Source of the DNA: Aquarana catesbeiana
Lineage: Eukaryota > Chordata > Amphibia > Anura > Ranidae
DNA length: 64,000 nt
NCBI RefSeq assembly: GCF_042186555.1
Contig: NC_133324.1
Coordinates: forward strand, 195,443,640 to 195,507,639
Direction: 5' to 3'
In this document: positions 1 to 9,662 of the stretch, piece by piece
How positions within the stretch are numbered: position 1 is the stretch's first letter
Layout of the letters: each line of letters opens with the position of its first letter
Made by a program: the position numbers and the translations under genes
The notes under the pieces: model-generated
Database searches by the model: none
The model's input: only the letters and a program-made list of their open reading frames with translations
What the model was told of the DNA's origin: nothing

Positions 1-89
1 ACGTATATTGTAGTTTGTTCACAATTAGCAACACTATTTACATATATTTAGAGGAGCTGTGCACTGATTGCAAAGTTAATTGGAGCACA

Positions 90-510
90 TCATTATTTAT
101 TTTACCACTCCCAAACCTTCACTTTATTCTGCTGTAGCCAGTGACAGGTCGACTTGGCCTTGTGTTTTGGATCATTGTCATGTTGGAATGTCCCATGTGC
201 GTGTGCAGCTTCCTGGATGATGAATGCAAATGTTCCTCCAGTATTTTTTGATAACATACTGCATTCATCTTGCTATCAATTTTGACCAAATTCCCTGTGC
301 CTTTGTACCTCACACATCCGCAAAATATCAGTGATCCACCTCCGTACCTTTCATCATAGGCCTTGTTGACTCCTTTCCAAATGTAGTATTTATGGTTGTG
401 GGCAAAAAAGCTAAATTTTGGTCTCATAACTCCAAATGACTTTGTACCAGAAGGTTTGAGACTTGTCTCTGTGCTGTTTGGCGTATTGTAAGTGGGATAC
501 TTTGTGGCAT
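90..510 (-). pseudogene. Tc1-like transposase, C-terminal (DDE) part
   Basis: The - strand encodes a segment with the Tc1 transposase hallmarks HNHKYYIWKG, YGGGSLIFCGC and KGTGNLVKID, then a degraded version of the RTWTFQHDNDPKH region (read here as HSNMTMIQNTRPS after a frameshift). In the family this region holds the second catalytic aspartate of the DDE triad. The SPDLNPIE region with the third acidic residue is not recognisable. The N-terminal piece lies at 1826-2023, separated by the hAT MITE. Confidence 0.85.
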
Positions 511-610
511 TTGCGTAGTAATGTCTTCTGGTGACTCAGAGAGTCCTGTATTTCACCTGAAGTTATTTGTGGGTTTTTCTTTGCATCCCGAACAATTTTC
601 CTGGCAGTTG

Positions 611-1817
611 CAGGGGCGGATCCAGAGTCTAGTCTCGGGAGGGGCACTGCCAGAAAATATTTTTTTTGGGGTAAATCTATCGGGGAAATGGCTGGTGTTG
701 GCTCCTCAATCATCATGGCACCATAGTTGTTATGGTGTCAGGATGATTGAAGCGCATTATTACTATTACATTGTTATACAAAAATTAAATAGTTTAACTC
801 ACCATAATGCAGAATCAGTGGGAACCCCGAGTTTGTCACTTGCCACCTGTCTCCAGATGCAGATTGTCACTTGCCACATCGCCTGCCACCAAATGCGGAT
901 TGTCACTTGCCATGTCACTTGCCACGTTGCCTGTCACCAGATGCAGATTGTCACTTGCCACGTCGCCTGTCACCAGATGCAGATTGTCACTTGCCAGTTG
1001 CCAAGTCGCCTGCCACACGTTGCGGATTGTCACTTGCTATGTCACCTGTCACCAGATGCAGATTGTCACTTGCCACGTCACCTGTCACCAGATGCAGATT
1101 GTCACTTGCCACGTCACCTGCCACCAAATGCGGATTGTCACTTGCCACGTCGCCTGTCACCAGATGCAGATTGTCACTTGCCACGTCGTCTGTCACCAGA
1201 TGCAGATTGTCACTTGCCACGTCACCTGTCGCCAGATGCAGATTGTCACATGCCACGTCGCCTGTCACAAGATGCAGATTGTCACGTCACCTGCAACACG
1301 TTGTGGATTGACAGTCACTTGCTCTGTCACTTTCCTGCTAAGGTGGTCTCTTGTGTCCCAGAGTCAGGCAGCAGATTACCAGTCAGGCAGCAGAGAGCTG
1401 ATGTAATCTCTCTGCTGCCATGGCTGCCTGCACGGTGAGGGGTGAACTGCAGGGATGCAGGGCGGGCGCCGGGTGGTGAGAGATGATGTCATCTCTTTGC
1501 TCCCCCACCTGCCGCCGCACTGATTGGCCAGCAGCCCGCTCACACATTGAGCTGCACAGCTGCTCATCTGCGCTTTCACCTTCCCGCTCACCAACTGAGC
1601 CACCGGGCCAGCCCACTGTCTCTCTCCCGCGGAACCGCCCGCTGGCTCTCTCAACTACGGAGCCGCCCGGTGGCTCTCTCATCCGCAGAGCCACCCGCCG
1701 GCTCTCTCTCCTACGGAGCCGTCCGCCGGCTCTCTCACCCGCGGATCTACCTGGCAGCTCTCTCACTCACTCTCGGAGGGGGCAATTGCCCCGTTGCCCA
1801 CCCTGGATCCGCCCCTG
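611..1817. mobile_element. hAT-type MITE with 8-bp target duplication, carrying a minisatellite
   Basis: The ends are inverted copies (CAGGGGCGGATCCAG at 611 and CTGGATCCGCCCCTG ending at 1817). The element is flanked by a perfect 8-bp direct duplication, GGCAGTTG, at 603-610 and 1818-1825. Eight-bp duplications plus CAGGGG termini indicate the hAT superfamily. No transposase is present, so it is non-autonomous (1207 bp). Inside are a minisatellite (835-1320), a segment at about 680-760 shared with the MITE at 26059-26347, and a GC-rich stretch at 1400-1790 with repeated proline/serine-like codons. Confidence 0.92.
835..1320. repeat. 36-bp minisatellite array
   Basis: About 13 tandem units of roughly 36 bp are built on TGTCACTTGCCACGTCGCCT followed by GTCACCAGATGCAGAT, with point variants and partial units. 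Because 36 is divisible by three, several frames stay open through it on both strands. These frames are low-complexity and are not genes. Confidence 0.95.
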
Positions 1818-1825
1818 GGCAGTTG

Positions 1826-2023
1826 TGGCTGGAATGGTAGTTGGTCTACCTGACCGTGGTTTGGTTTCAACAGAACCCCTCATTTTCCACTTCTTGATTA
1901 GAGTTATAACACTGCTGATTGGCATTCTCAATTCCTTGGATATCTTGTATATCCCTTTTCTGTTTTTTACAGTTCAACTACCTTTTGCCGCAGATCCTTT
2001 GACAATTCTTTAGCTTTCTCCAT
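1826..2023 (-). pseudogene. Tc1-like transposase, N-terminal helix-turn-helix fragment
   Basis: The - strand reads from an ATG at 2023 as MEKAKELSKDLRQKVVEL and then meets a TAA. The same frame-shifted text continues into a second DNA-binding-like segment before the hAT insertion. KELSKDLRQKVVELY is the usual start of Tc1 transposases. The premature stop after 18 residues makes it a pseudogene. Confidence 0.8.
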
Positions 2024-2429
2024 GACTCAGAATCCAGAAACATCAGTGCAGCACTGGATGAAAAATGCAAGGGTCTGTCAGGAGTCCAGAAATTCATTGA
2101 CCTTTTATACACACGCACACACTAATTAAAAGCAAACAGATCACAGGTGGGGATGGTTACCTTTAATAGCTATTCAAACCCCTTTGTGTCAAGTGTTATC
2201 AGGCCAAAATCACCAGGGTTTGTAAACTTTTGATCAGGGTCATTTGGGTAGTTTCTGTTGCCATTATGATTTAAAAAGAGTAAACACAGTTGATTGATAA
2301 TAAATGGTGTCAGCCAAACACTAACCATGAGTGAAAGTAATGTTTTTGTGTTATCATTCATATTCTCTGCAAAATGGCCAAGAAATCATAAATTCTGCCA
2401 GGGTATGTAAACTTATGAGCACAACTGTA

Positions 2430-2729
2430 TCTGTTTTTTTGGCTAAGGACACATATATATGTGCTTATTTGTCTTGGGATACATACATATGTGCTTATTG
2501 CCTTGAGCTGCATACATAGATGCATGAATGGCAAGAATACCTGTATACCTGCATGTTTGCATACCTGGGTACCTGCATACTTACATACCTACGGGGTTGT
2601 ATAGTGGTAGACCAACATTGTCTAGGCCTGCATCCTTGTGGAACTGCATATTAGTTTGTCTAATACAGTCACTTTATTATGTATCTGTTTGACTAGCTAA
2701 ATGACTTAGAAGGGTGAGGCAGGTACACT
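2430..2729. other. No gene seen; AT-rich low-complexity stretch
   Basis: The segment contains imperfect repeats of GCATACCTG and ACATATATGTGC type between about 2440 and 2600. I see no coding region or transposon end. Confidence 0.5.
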
Positions 2730-2811
2730 GCCCTCAGGTTCAGTGGTTTGGCAATGTTCACGTCTCCTGTTGGACCAATGGCACCAGGGAGATCTAAGCC
2801 ACTGTGGTGCC

Positions 2812-2860
2812 TTATCTCGGATCAAGCCTGGTTAGTACTTGAGTGGGAGACTGCCCAGGT
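2812..2860 (+). repeat. 5S rRNA-like sequence (3' half), pseudogene or SINE-derived
   Basis: The stretch contains GCCTGGTTAGTACTTG followed by AGTGGGAGACTGCC, which closely matches the conserved 3' half of vertebrate 5S rRNA (intermediate element and box C). It is preceded by TATCTCGGA, as in 5S, but the box A stretch between them is deleted. No 5' half is recognisable and no T-run terminator follows directly. It is either a truncated 5S pseudogene or the head of a 5S-derived SINE, next to a DIRS element. Confidence 0.7.
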
Positions 2861-3809
2861 TTCCCTCCTAAGTGAGGGAGGCATCTGAGGTTTCTCAGAC
2901 CATAAGATTTTAGAGCAGTCTCTGAGGTGGATCGCTCCTTCCTTAGTTCGGTCAGTCTTGGCCTTGCGTTGGGTCTTGGAGCAAGAGTTATGGGCTCATT
3001 ATTGTAAAACAATTAGATGGTAGCAGCTTCAAAACTGAATAGGGACATGAGGTATATCTTAAGATCTCAATCCCCTGGGCATCCTTCTGTTTCAGATAGG
3101 CTCGGTCTCTTCAGTGATGACCTCTCTGCAAAAGGTAGTTTGCGGGCCCATAATCATCAGGAAACACACAGCTGCATGTGCCGGGTTGTTTACAGCCTCA
3201 AAGATTTCTGTAATTGCAGTGAAAAGTCCATCCTTTGGGCTGGCCACAGCTTCTGAGGTTCACAAAGCTCCTAGCTCCGGTGCTGGACTTGCTAAAGACA
3301 CAGGGGGTGTCAATCTCAGTATACCTCAATAAACTTTGCTCAGGAAGCAGTTGGTCCAGATTTTCCTTCGATACATTTTGCAGTAGAAAGCTGTATCTAG
3401 GTCAAAGCACATTCCTTTTGTACAGTCCTACTCCAAGTCTTGGTAAAGGATCATTCTCTCTGTCTGGAACTTGAAGATCCAGGCATTGGATTGCCGAAGG
3501 GCTCTGTTCTCGGGGTGTTGCACAGCTAAAGATTGATGGTTGATGGTTCAGAATCTAGAAAGGTTGAATTCTTCCTTTCAGGTATTGGTAGATAATACCC
3601 ACTGATGCCAGTTTCTTCATTTGGTTTGAGGGTGGCTACAGTTCAGTAGACTTGGTCTCCACAGGAGAGAATACTGCCTATAAATAACTTGGAGCTTTTG
3701 GCCAGTACGCCTTGCTTTGGATTATGGTACAAACCAGCTGTAGGTTCTATCCGGAAAAGCCTCTGCAGGGGCATATATATCTACCACCAGGGTGGCACGA
3801 GGAGTCATG

Positions 3810-4016
3810 CGGCTCAGGAAGGTGAACCACATTCTGTCTGGGACAGCACAAGTGCTCTCTCTATCGTCAGTGCATATTCCAGGTATAGAAAAGTGGCAGG
3901 GGGAACTCTGCAGGTGAATCTACTAGATTCCAAGTTCTACAACAAGTTGGGACAGGTTGTGTCCGGGACGGAGGTCCCACTGGCAATAGGGGTAGATGCA
4001 CTGGTAATGCCTTAGG
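3810..4016 (+). pseudogene. DIRS RNase H / downstream region fragment
   Basis: The + strand frame ends in PLAIGVDALVMP. In DIRS elements the equivalent text follows the RNase H-like part, with a VDALV-P-W motif. Upstream, TSALSIVSAYSRYRKVAGGT matches the decayed 'HIPG..N..AD.LSR' zone, with key residues lost. The assignment comes from motif order, not from an alignment. Confidence 0.6.
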
Positions 4017-4599
4017 GACCAGTTCTCTCTTTTTTGACGCTTTCCCTCTGTTTCCACTTCTGACACATCTTTTACGAAGAATCTGGAAGGGGGTAACACT
4101 GATAATGTTACCCGAATTAGCCCAGGAGGGCTTGGTACACTGACATAGCGAGTCTTGTGGGGGTCGCTCCTTGGACACTCCCAGTCCAGTGGGACCTAAT
4201 GGTCTTGAGTCCTGTATCTCAGCACTGTTGAGCTCTGGAAGCCAGCTTCGGGGAACTTCAATTACAGGTCTTGGAAATGTATTTTGCCTGAGGGTGAAGC
4301 CAGGAAGTGGCACCCGCAGAAATATGTGAGTGGGAGATTTTCTTTTTCTTTCTCCAATCGGTAGGGGAAAGGAGATTTGCCTTAAGTATCATTAAGGCTC
4401 AGAGTACGTCCCTATACATTTTTTTTCCAGAGGCCATTGTTTCTCACTCCTCGATTCACACATCATACAGCATGTAACGTAGACAGTCCCGCCTGTCAGG
4501 CCATTCTTGTGTCCTTGGGACTTGAATTTGATCTTGACTGTCCTTGCCGATGCCACTTTTTGAACCAATCAGGGGATTCTGTTGGTCCTTTATCTCGAA

Positions 4600-5215
4600 A
4601 AGTGGCTTCTATGGTGGCTATCACTTCACCAAATGGAGTGTCAGAGTTGGCGGCTCTTTCATGCAAGGAGCCGTTCTTAGTCTCACATCATAAGGTGATG
4701 TTGCGTCCTCATCCATTTTTTGCCTAGAATGGTGTCTAGTTTTCACTTGAATCAAGACAATGTCTTGCCTTCTTTTCTGATCCTCAGTTGGCAGGAGTTG
4801 GATCACTGCATACTCTGGAGGTAGTTCTGGCGGTCAGAATTACTTGATTTGTCGGTACAGGTCAGGGATCCTGTTTTGTGCTGCCAGTAGAGCCCAGGAT
4901 GGGCAGGAGGCATCCAAGTTAACTATTTTCATTTGGGTTTGCCAGTTAATTATTCAAGCCTGTGGTTTTAAAGGGCAAGGTCCCCCACCCCTTTTTTTTG
5001 TAAATGAGCTGCTTACCAGGTGTGTGGGTGCATCTTGGGCCATCCACAATCAGGTGTCAGTGGCTCAAGACTTAAGGCCATTACATGGTCTTTTGTTCAT
5101 ACATTCATAGAATTTTACCAGATAGATATCAAAGCCATGGAGGATACTGCTTTGGCCACAGTATGTTTTGGGCGGCAGAAGTACTCCTTCTCAGGTGGCA
5201 GTTTCTGTGATTGTG
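4600..5215 (+). pseudogene. DIRS tyrosine recombinase remnant
   Basis: Readable pieces in different frames include VSELAALSCKEPFLV, HHKVMLRPHPF, SSFHLNQDIVLPSF, VGASWAIHNQVSVAQ and HTFIEFYQIDIKAMEDTAL. These are the usual sequential blocks of a DIRS tyrosine recombinase; the family's catalytic Tyr sits in the final FYQID-type block. At least three frame changes are needed to read through, so no functional protein is made. Confidence 0.75.
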
Positions 5216-5251
5216 TCTCTCTCCCCTCAAGTGCATTGCTTTAGGACATCC

Positions 5252-5577
5252 CATATAGTCATTATTATGGTTGCTCTGTGTCCCATGATGTACGATAAAG
5301 AAAATAGGATTTTTTCATCATACTTACCTGTAAAATCCTTTTCTTGGAGTACATCATGGGACACAGAGGTCCCCTCCCATCTTTTTTGGGATAGTCATTG
5401 TTTTTCTACAAAATTAAGGTCCTTCCTGTGTAGGAGGGATTCTATAGGGGTGGACTTCCTGTTTGACTATCTGCCAGTGTCCATCCACCAATAGGTGACG
5501 TGTAATCCATATAGTCATTATTATGGTTGCTCTGTGTCCCGTGATGTACTCCAAGAAAAGGATTTTACAGGTAAGTA
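5252..5577. repeat. DIRS terminal direct and inverted repeats
   Basis: A ~41-bp direct repeat (CATATAGTCATTATTATGG followed by TTGCTCTGTGTCCC and TGATGTA) occurs at 5252-5292 and 5508-5548. In addition, 5324-5368 (CTTACCTGTAAAATCC through ACACAGAG) is the inverted copy of 5530-5574. Mixed direct and inverted terminal repeats are characteristic of DIRS ends. Confidence 0.8.
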
Positions 5578-5839
5578 TGACGAAAAAAAATTATATCCCT
5601 GGTCCATCTTAGGAGGAAGCAAGAGAGGGTGGCTATGTTCCTACATACAATGGGACCATGGAGAATGAATGTAGCCACCTTTTAACAGGAGTAATTAAAT
5701 GGATTCACCATGCTCAACCCAATGTGTCCCATTCAGGCTGTGAAGGAGATTAGTGCTGTGCTTGTGACTCCTGTAAGCCTGATAAGCCCATATATTTACC
5801 AGAGAGAGAGAGAGAGATTTGAAGGAGGCTGAGAGTAAT

Positions 5840-6586
5840 TGAAGGTACTTTTTTGACCTAAGAATACAGACAGCAGTACATTGTTTTGCATAGAAATTTG
5901 GTGTTTTATATTTTAGGCCTGTAATTCTTAGTAATAACACACTTAAATCTGTCCGAACAAGAGTCTAGTAGACATCCCGGGTATGATAAAGTTTGAAACC
6001 CTAAATCATAAATTATAATATAATAAATAAATATAATAATATAATAATAATAAAATGAATTTCCTCACAATTCACTATCGCTCAGTTCTGCAAGTGTTCT
6101 AATTTACTATCGCTGTTTTCTAGTTGGTCTCAAACCGCTTTTGACGAAGAGGGACACTTTTTGGTTGCCATGAACAATCTCAAGTTTCCAGGCAGAAAGA
6201 ATGGTATATATAATATAAAAGTGCATGCAGGGCACTGGACAAAGCACTAGGGACAAAAGGGATGTGAAATGATTTGATACAGTAATGTAATCTGTAAGAT
6301 TACAGTGTACTGTATGTGTTATGTATTGTGTACTTTTTGAATTTGCCGCCGGGCTACGCCCCCATGCGTCACAACGCTCGCAAGGAGTGGAGCCCGGCAG
6401 ACAGAGGCATCAGGCGGAAGACACATCCTGCAGACTCAGCAAGGGGACATTGCAGGATCCTGGGGACAAGGTAAGTATACTGCACCAGGATCCTGCAATG
6501 CAATACCGAGTGTGGCTCGGGGTTACCGCTAATCGTACTGAAATTTAACCCCGAGCCACACTCGGGAATACCACCAGGGAGGTTAA
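5840..6586. mobile_element. TTAA-flanked piggyBac-type MITE (CCTCCCTGG family), copy 1
   Basis: The right end reads CCACCAGGGAGGTTAA (TTAA at 6583-6586). The body matches, in reverse orientation, the better-preserved copy at 61318-62853, including GCATAGAAATTTGG, CTTAAATCTGTCC and the GAGTGTGGCTCGGGGTTA palindromic segment. The left end is eroded near 5840. Strong internal inverted repeats lie at about 6506-6565 (CCGAGTGTGGCTCGGGGTTA and its complement) and flank GGATCCTG at 6450-6500. Confidence 0.75.
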
Positions 6587-6750
6587 GCTTATTGAAAGCC
6601 TGCTACCAGGTTGTTTATAGTATCATACAGCACATTCATTATGAACCGCATTTAACAACTTCCAAACTGGTATTAAACAGTTCTTAAAAAGCAACAAAGT
6701 TGTTTAAAATCTGCTGAAAGCCATGAAAAATCTCTCTGTGCACACTGCTC

Positions 6751-7525
6751 TTATTATTATTATAGAGGATTTATATAGCGCTGACAGTTTACACAATGCT
6801 TTCCAACTTGAAGGTAGTACAATACACTTTAATACAGTAGGAATCAGTTTTCAGGAATCGTCTGAAAGTAGATAAAGTAGGAGATAGTCAGACAGATTGG
6901 GGTAGAGCCTTCCAGAGAATGGGAGAGGCTTGGGAGAAGTCCTGGAGGCGAGCATGGGATGAGGTGACAAGGGAGCTAGAGAGCAGGAGGTCTTGGGATG
7001 AACGAAGAGAAACGATTTGGTTGGTATTTTGAGACCAGGATAGTGATGTAGCTGGGTGCCAGGTTGTGGATGGCTTTGTAAGTTATTGTTAGTATCTTGA
7101 TTTTTTTTCATTGGGTAAGTGGCAGCCAATGGAGGGATTGGCAGAGCTGGGTAGCAGACGCCAAGCAGTTTGTAAGGTGGATGAGCCTGGCAGCAGTGTT
7201 TATGATGGACTGTAGTGGGGATAGCCTATTTAAAGATAAGCCAATGAGGACGGAGTCGTAGTAGTTGAGGCGAGAGGTGACCAAGTGGATTAGATGCTTT
7301 GTGGTGTCATTGGTTAGGAAGGGGCGTATCTTGGAGATGTTGTGGAGGTTGAGGCGGCAAGCTTTGGACAGTGAATGGATGTGGGGCCGAAAGTAGAGTT
7401 CAGAGTCCAGGATTACACTTACGACCTTGGCATGGGGGTATGGGTTGATAGTCGAGCCGTGTATTTTGACAGAGGGACCAGGGGAAGAGGCACGTGGGAA
7501 AGGAAATATCAGTCTTATCAAGACT
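6751..7525 (-). mobile_element. L2-type LINE, 5'-truncated 3' end
   Basis: The - strand encodes the C-terminal part of an L2 reverse transcriptase: VKIHGSTINPYPHAKVVSVI, LDSELYFRPHIHSLSKACR, ISKIRPFLTNDTTKHLIH, LVTSRLNYYDSVLIGLS and AARLIHLTNCLASATQLCQS. The 3' end is an ATT repeat (6751-6764), as in other L2 copies, preceded by the TATATAGCGCTG motif. The fragment lacks the catalytic RT motifs upstream and is broken. Confidence 0.85.
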
Positions 7526-7758
7526 GAAGCCCATTTAAACTAGGCCTAGGGGGTACAGGTTGCACCTTATTCCCTCTCATGAATACTAACTTATTTAATA
7601 AAATAAAAAGACACACACAACTTTATTGGCAACATTTTGGCCGCGGCACGTTTATTGGTGTTACATAAATCAATAATAATAACATACTGCTGAATAATTT
7701 ATTAATAAATAAACTTACAAAATATTTTTTTCAACTGCAAATCAAAATAGCTCAGTCA
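7526..7758. other. No gene seen; AT-rich spacer
   Basis: AT-rich sequence between the L2 fragment and the piggyBac left end. No coding or repeat family is recognised. Confidence 0.5.
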
Positions 7759-8937
7759 TTAACCGGTTCCTGACTGGCTCATGCCAATATACGTCGGCAG
7801 AATGGACTGAATTAGTTGCAGAACCAATCGGTCTTCAGGTCCAGGCCAATGATTTCTGGCCTGGATCTGCTGATCGGTTCTGACCAATGAAATTCTTCCC
7901 CTGCCTGTAAGTGTAAACACAGGGAGGGGAAGTGATGTCATCTCCCCTCGTGGAATTCGTGAAATTTTTTTCGGTTTCAGAGAGAGAAGAGAGGACATCT
8001 AAAAGGAGTTGCACCAACACTACACTGACACAGTACTCGTAGGCACACATTTCACCCTCCGATGCCCCCCCCCCCCGTTAACCCCTTCACTCCCTGTCAC
8101 TGTGTCACCAATTGCAGTTTTCAGATTTTTCCTGATCACTGCTTTGGTGTCACTTGTGACACTAATGAGCATTAAGGCAGCTAGTAGGAGGCCCAGGTAG
8201 GTCTAGGGTACCCCCCTAAATAAAGGTTCAACCCCTGGTTAACCCTTTCGCCCCCCACCAGTGTCACTAGTAGATCTATTTTCTGATCGCCGTATTAGTG
8301 TCAGGGGTGACGCTAGTTAGTTAGTTATTTTTTTATAGCGTCAGGGTACCCACCGTATGTTGCCTAAGAAAGGTTTAACACCCTGATCACCCGGCCGGTG
8401 ACATCAGTTAGGTTTTAGCGTCAGTTAGGGTCTGCGTCAGCCCCAGGCAGCGTCAGATTATTGCCAGCAGCGCTAACATCCACGCACGCACCATACACCT
8501 CCCTTATACTAGCGTCCCCAGTAGTTTAGGGTTCTCAAACCCTCTATGACCAATGGATAGATTTATGCATAGCATGAATCTATGCATGGCTGCCTCTGCC
8601 ACCCCCTTTTCGGGCGCCTGAATTACAGCGGCGGGGGGTGTTTTTGAAGCACCTGATTAGGCACTAATAGGCGTAAAAAAAGGTGACCTGCGAGCGCCAT
8701 GCTTGACGCTCACAGTTCACCCAGGTGTGTTAGAACATTGAATGAATATTCGCTTTCCTAACACTGAACCGCCTCTCCGCCAATCAGGTGCTTGGGTCTG
8801 TTACACGTCACCCGATTGGCTGAAATGACAGGCGCTGTGATTGAACGCCTATCAGAAGGAAAGGACGGGAGGAGGGGACGCCGTCACCTGCTGCCCCACC
8901 GAGACAGGGTAAGTGTCGGGCAGGGGGTGGGCGGGGG

Positions 8938-9360
8938 GAGTCACAGTGGCAGCATTCAATGGGCACAGCTGGCACAGTGGCAGCATTCGATGAGCACAGT
9001 AGCAGTATTCGATTGGCACAGTGGCAGCATTTGATGGTCACAGTGGCAGCATTTGATGGTACAGTGGCAGCATTTGATGGTACAGTGGCAGCGTTTGATG
9101 GGCACAGTGGCAGTGTTTGATGGCACAGTGGCAGTGTTTGATGGCACAGTGGCAGTGTTTGATGGGCACAGTGGCAGTGTTTTATGGGCACAGTGGCTGC
9201 GTTTGATGGGCACAGTGGCTGTGTTAGATGGCACAATGGCTGCGTTTGATGGGCACAGTGGCTGCGTTAGATGGCACAGTGGCTGCGTTTAATGGCACAG
9301 TGGCTGCACTTGATAGGCACAGTGGCTGTATTTGATGGGCACAGTGAGGCTGCAATTGAT
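8938..9360. repeat. ~21-bp minisatellite array
   Basis: About 19 units of CACAGTGGCAGCATTTGATG with one-to-two-base length variation (20-22 bp) and progressive change (GCAGCATTTGATGG to GCTGCGTTTGATGG). The array lies in the 5' flank of the piggyBac transposase. Confidence 0.93.
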
Positions 9361-9662
9361 GTTTTTTTTCCAGAATTTTTCAGTTTGTTTGTGCCCCCCC
9401 AAAAAATTTTGAGCACCAGCCGCCACTGATCAGACCATATACCTGCTAGCACCTGTGTTTAGCCCCTCTGCCCAACCCACCCAAGTGCAGTATCAGTCGA
9501 TCACTGTCACTTACAAAATACAACACACAACTGCAGCGAGTCAGGCCTGATCCCTGCGAACGCTAACAGTTTTTTTTATATCGATTGAAGCAGGCTCTGA
9601 CAATCAGGTGCTCTTTTTGCCTTTGAGACTCACTAGTTGTACCAGTAAATTTAGAAGCCACA

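Larger units (their letters stand above)
1..2429 (-). mobile_element. Tc1/mariner-family DNA transposon, fossil, split by an hAT insertion
   Basis: The outer parts (about 1-610 and 1818-2429) read on the - strand as one Tc1-like element. The right end at 2429 shows the inverted-repeat motif GAGCACAACTG followed by TA, the Tc1 target dinucleotide. The left end is cut by the window or lost: after about position 90 the transposase similarity stops and no matching terminal repeat is seen. Coding remnants lie at both sides of the inserted element at 611-1817. The copy carries stops and frameshifts and is inactive. Family assignment rests on the recognisable transposase segments and the TA-flanked terminus. 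Confidence 0.85.
3400..5590 (+). mobile_element. DIRS-type tyrosine-recombinase retrotransposon, decayed
   Basis: The + strand shows, in order, a fragment typical of the DIRS RNase H/methyltransferase region (about 3810-4016), a tyrosine recombinase (about 4600-5215), and a terminal repeat zone (5252-5577). This order and the absence of LTRs or an integrase fit DIRS elements, which integrate with a tyrosine recombinase. The left limit is uncertain; material back to about 2730 may belong to it. Reverse transcriptase motifs were not found. Frameshifts are frequent and the copy is dead. Confidence 0.75.

Noticed and set aside
835..1320. CRISPR-like alternation of repeat and spacer
   Set aside because: Units are adjacent minisatellite repeats with no unique spacers, in a vertebrate genome.
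521..1438. Open frame of 305 codons and its companions at 807-1406 and 871-1311
   Set aside because: They run through the 36-bp minisatellite inside an hAT MITE. The unit is a multiple of three, so frames stay open without selection.
2812..2860. Functional 5S rRNA gene
   Set aside because: Only the 3' half is present, box A is deleted and there is no adjacent terminator, so it is called a 5S-like repeat only.
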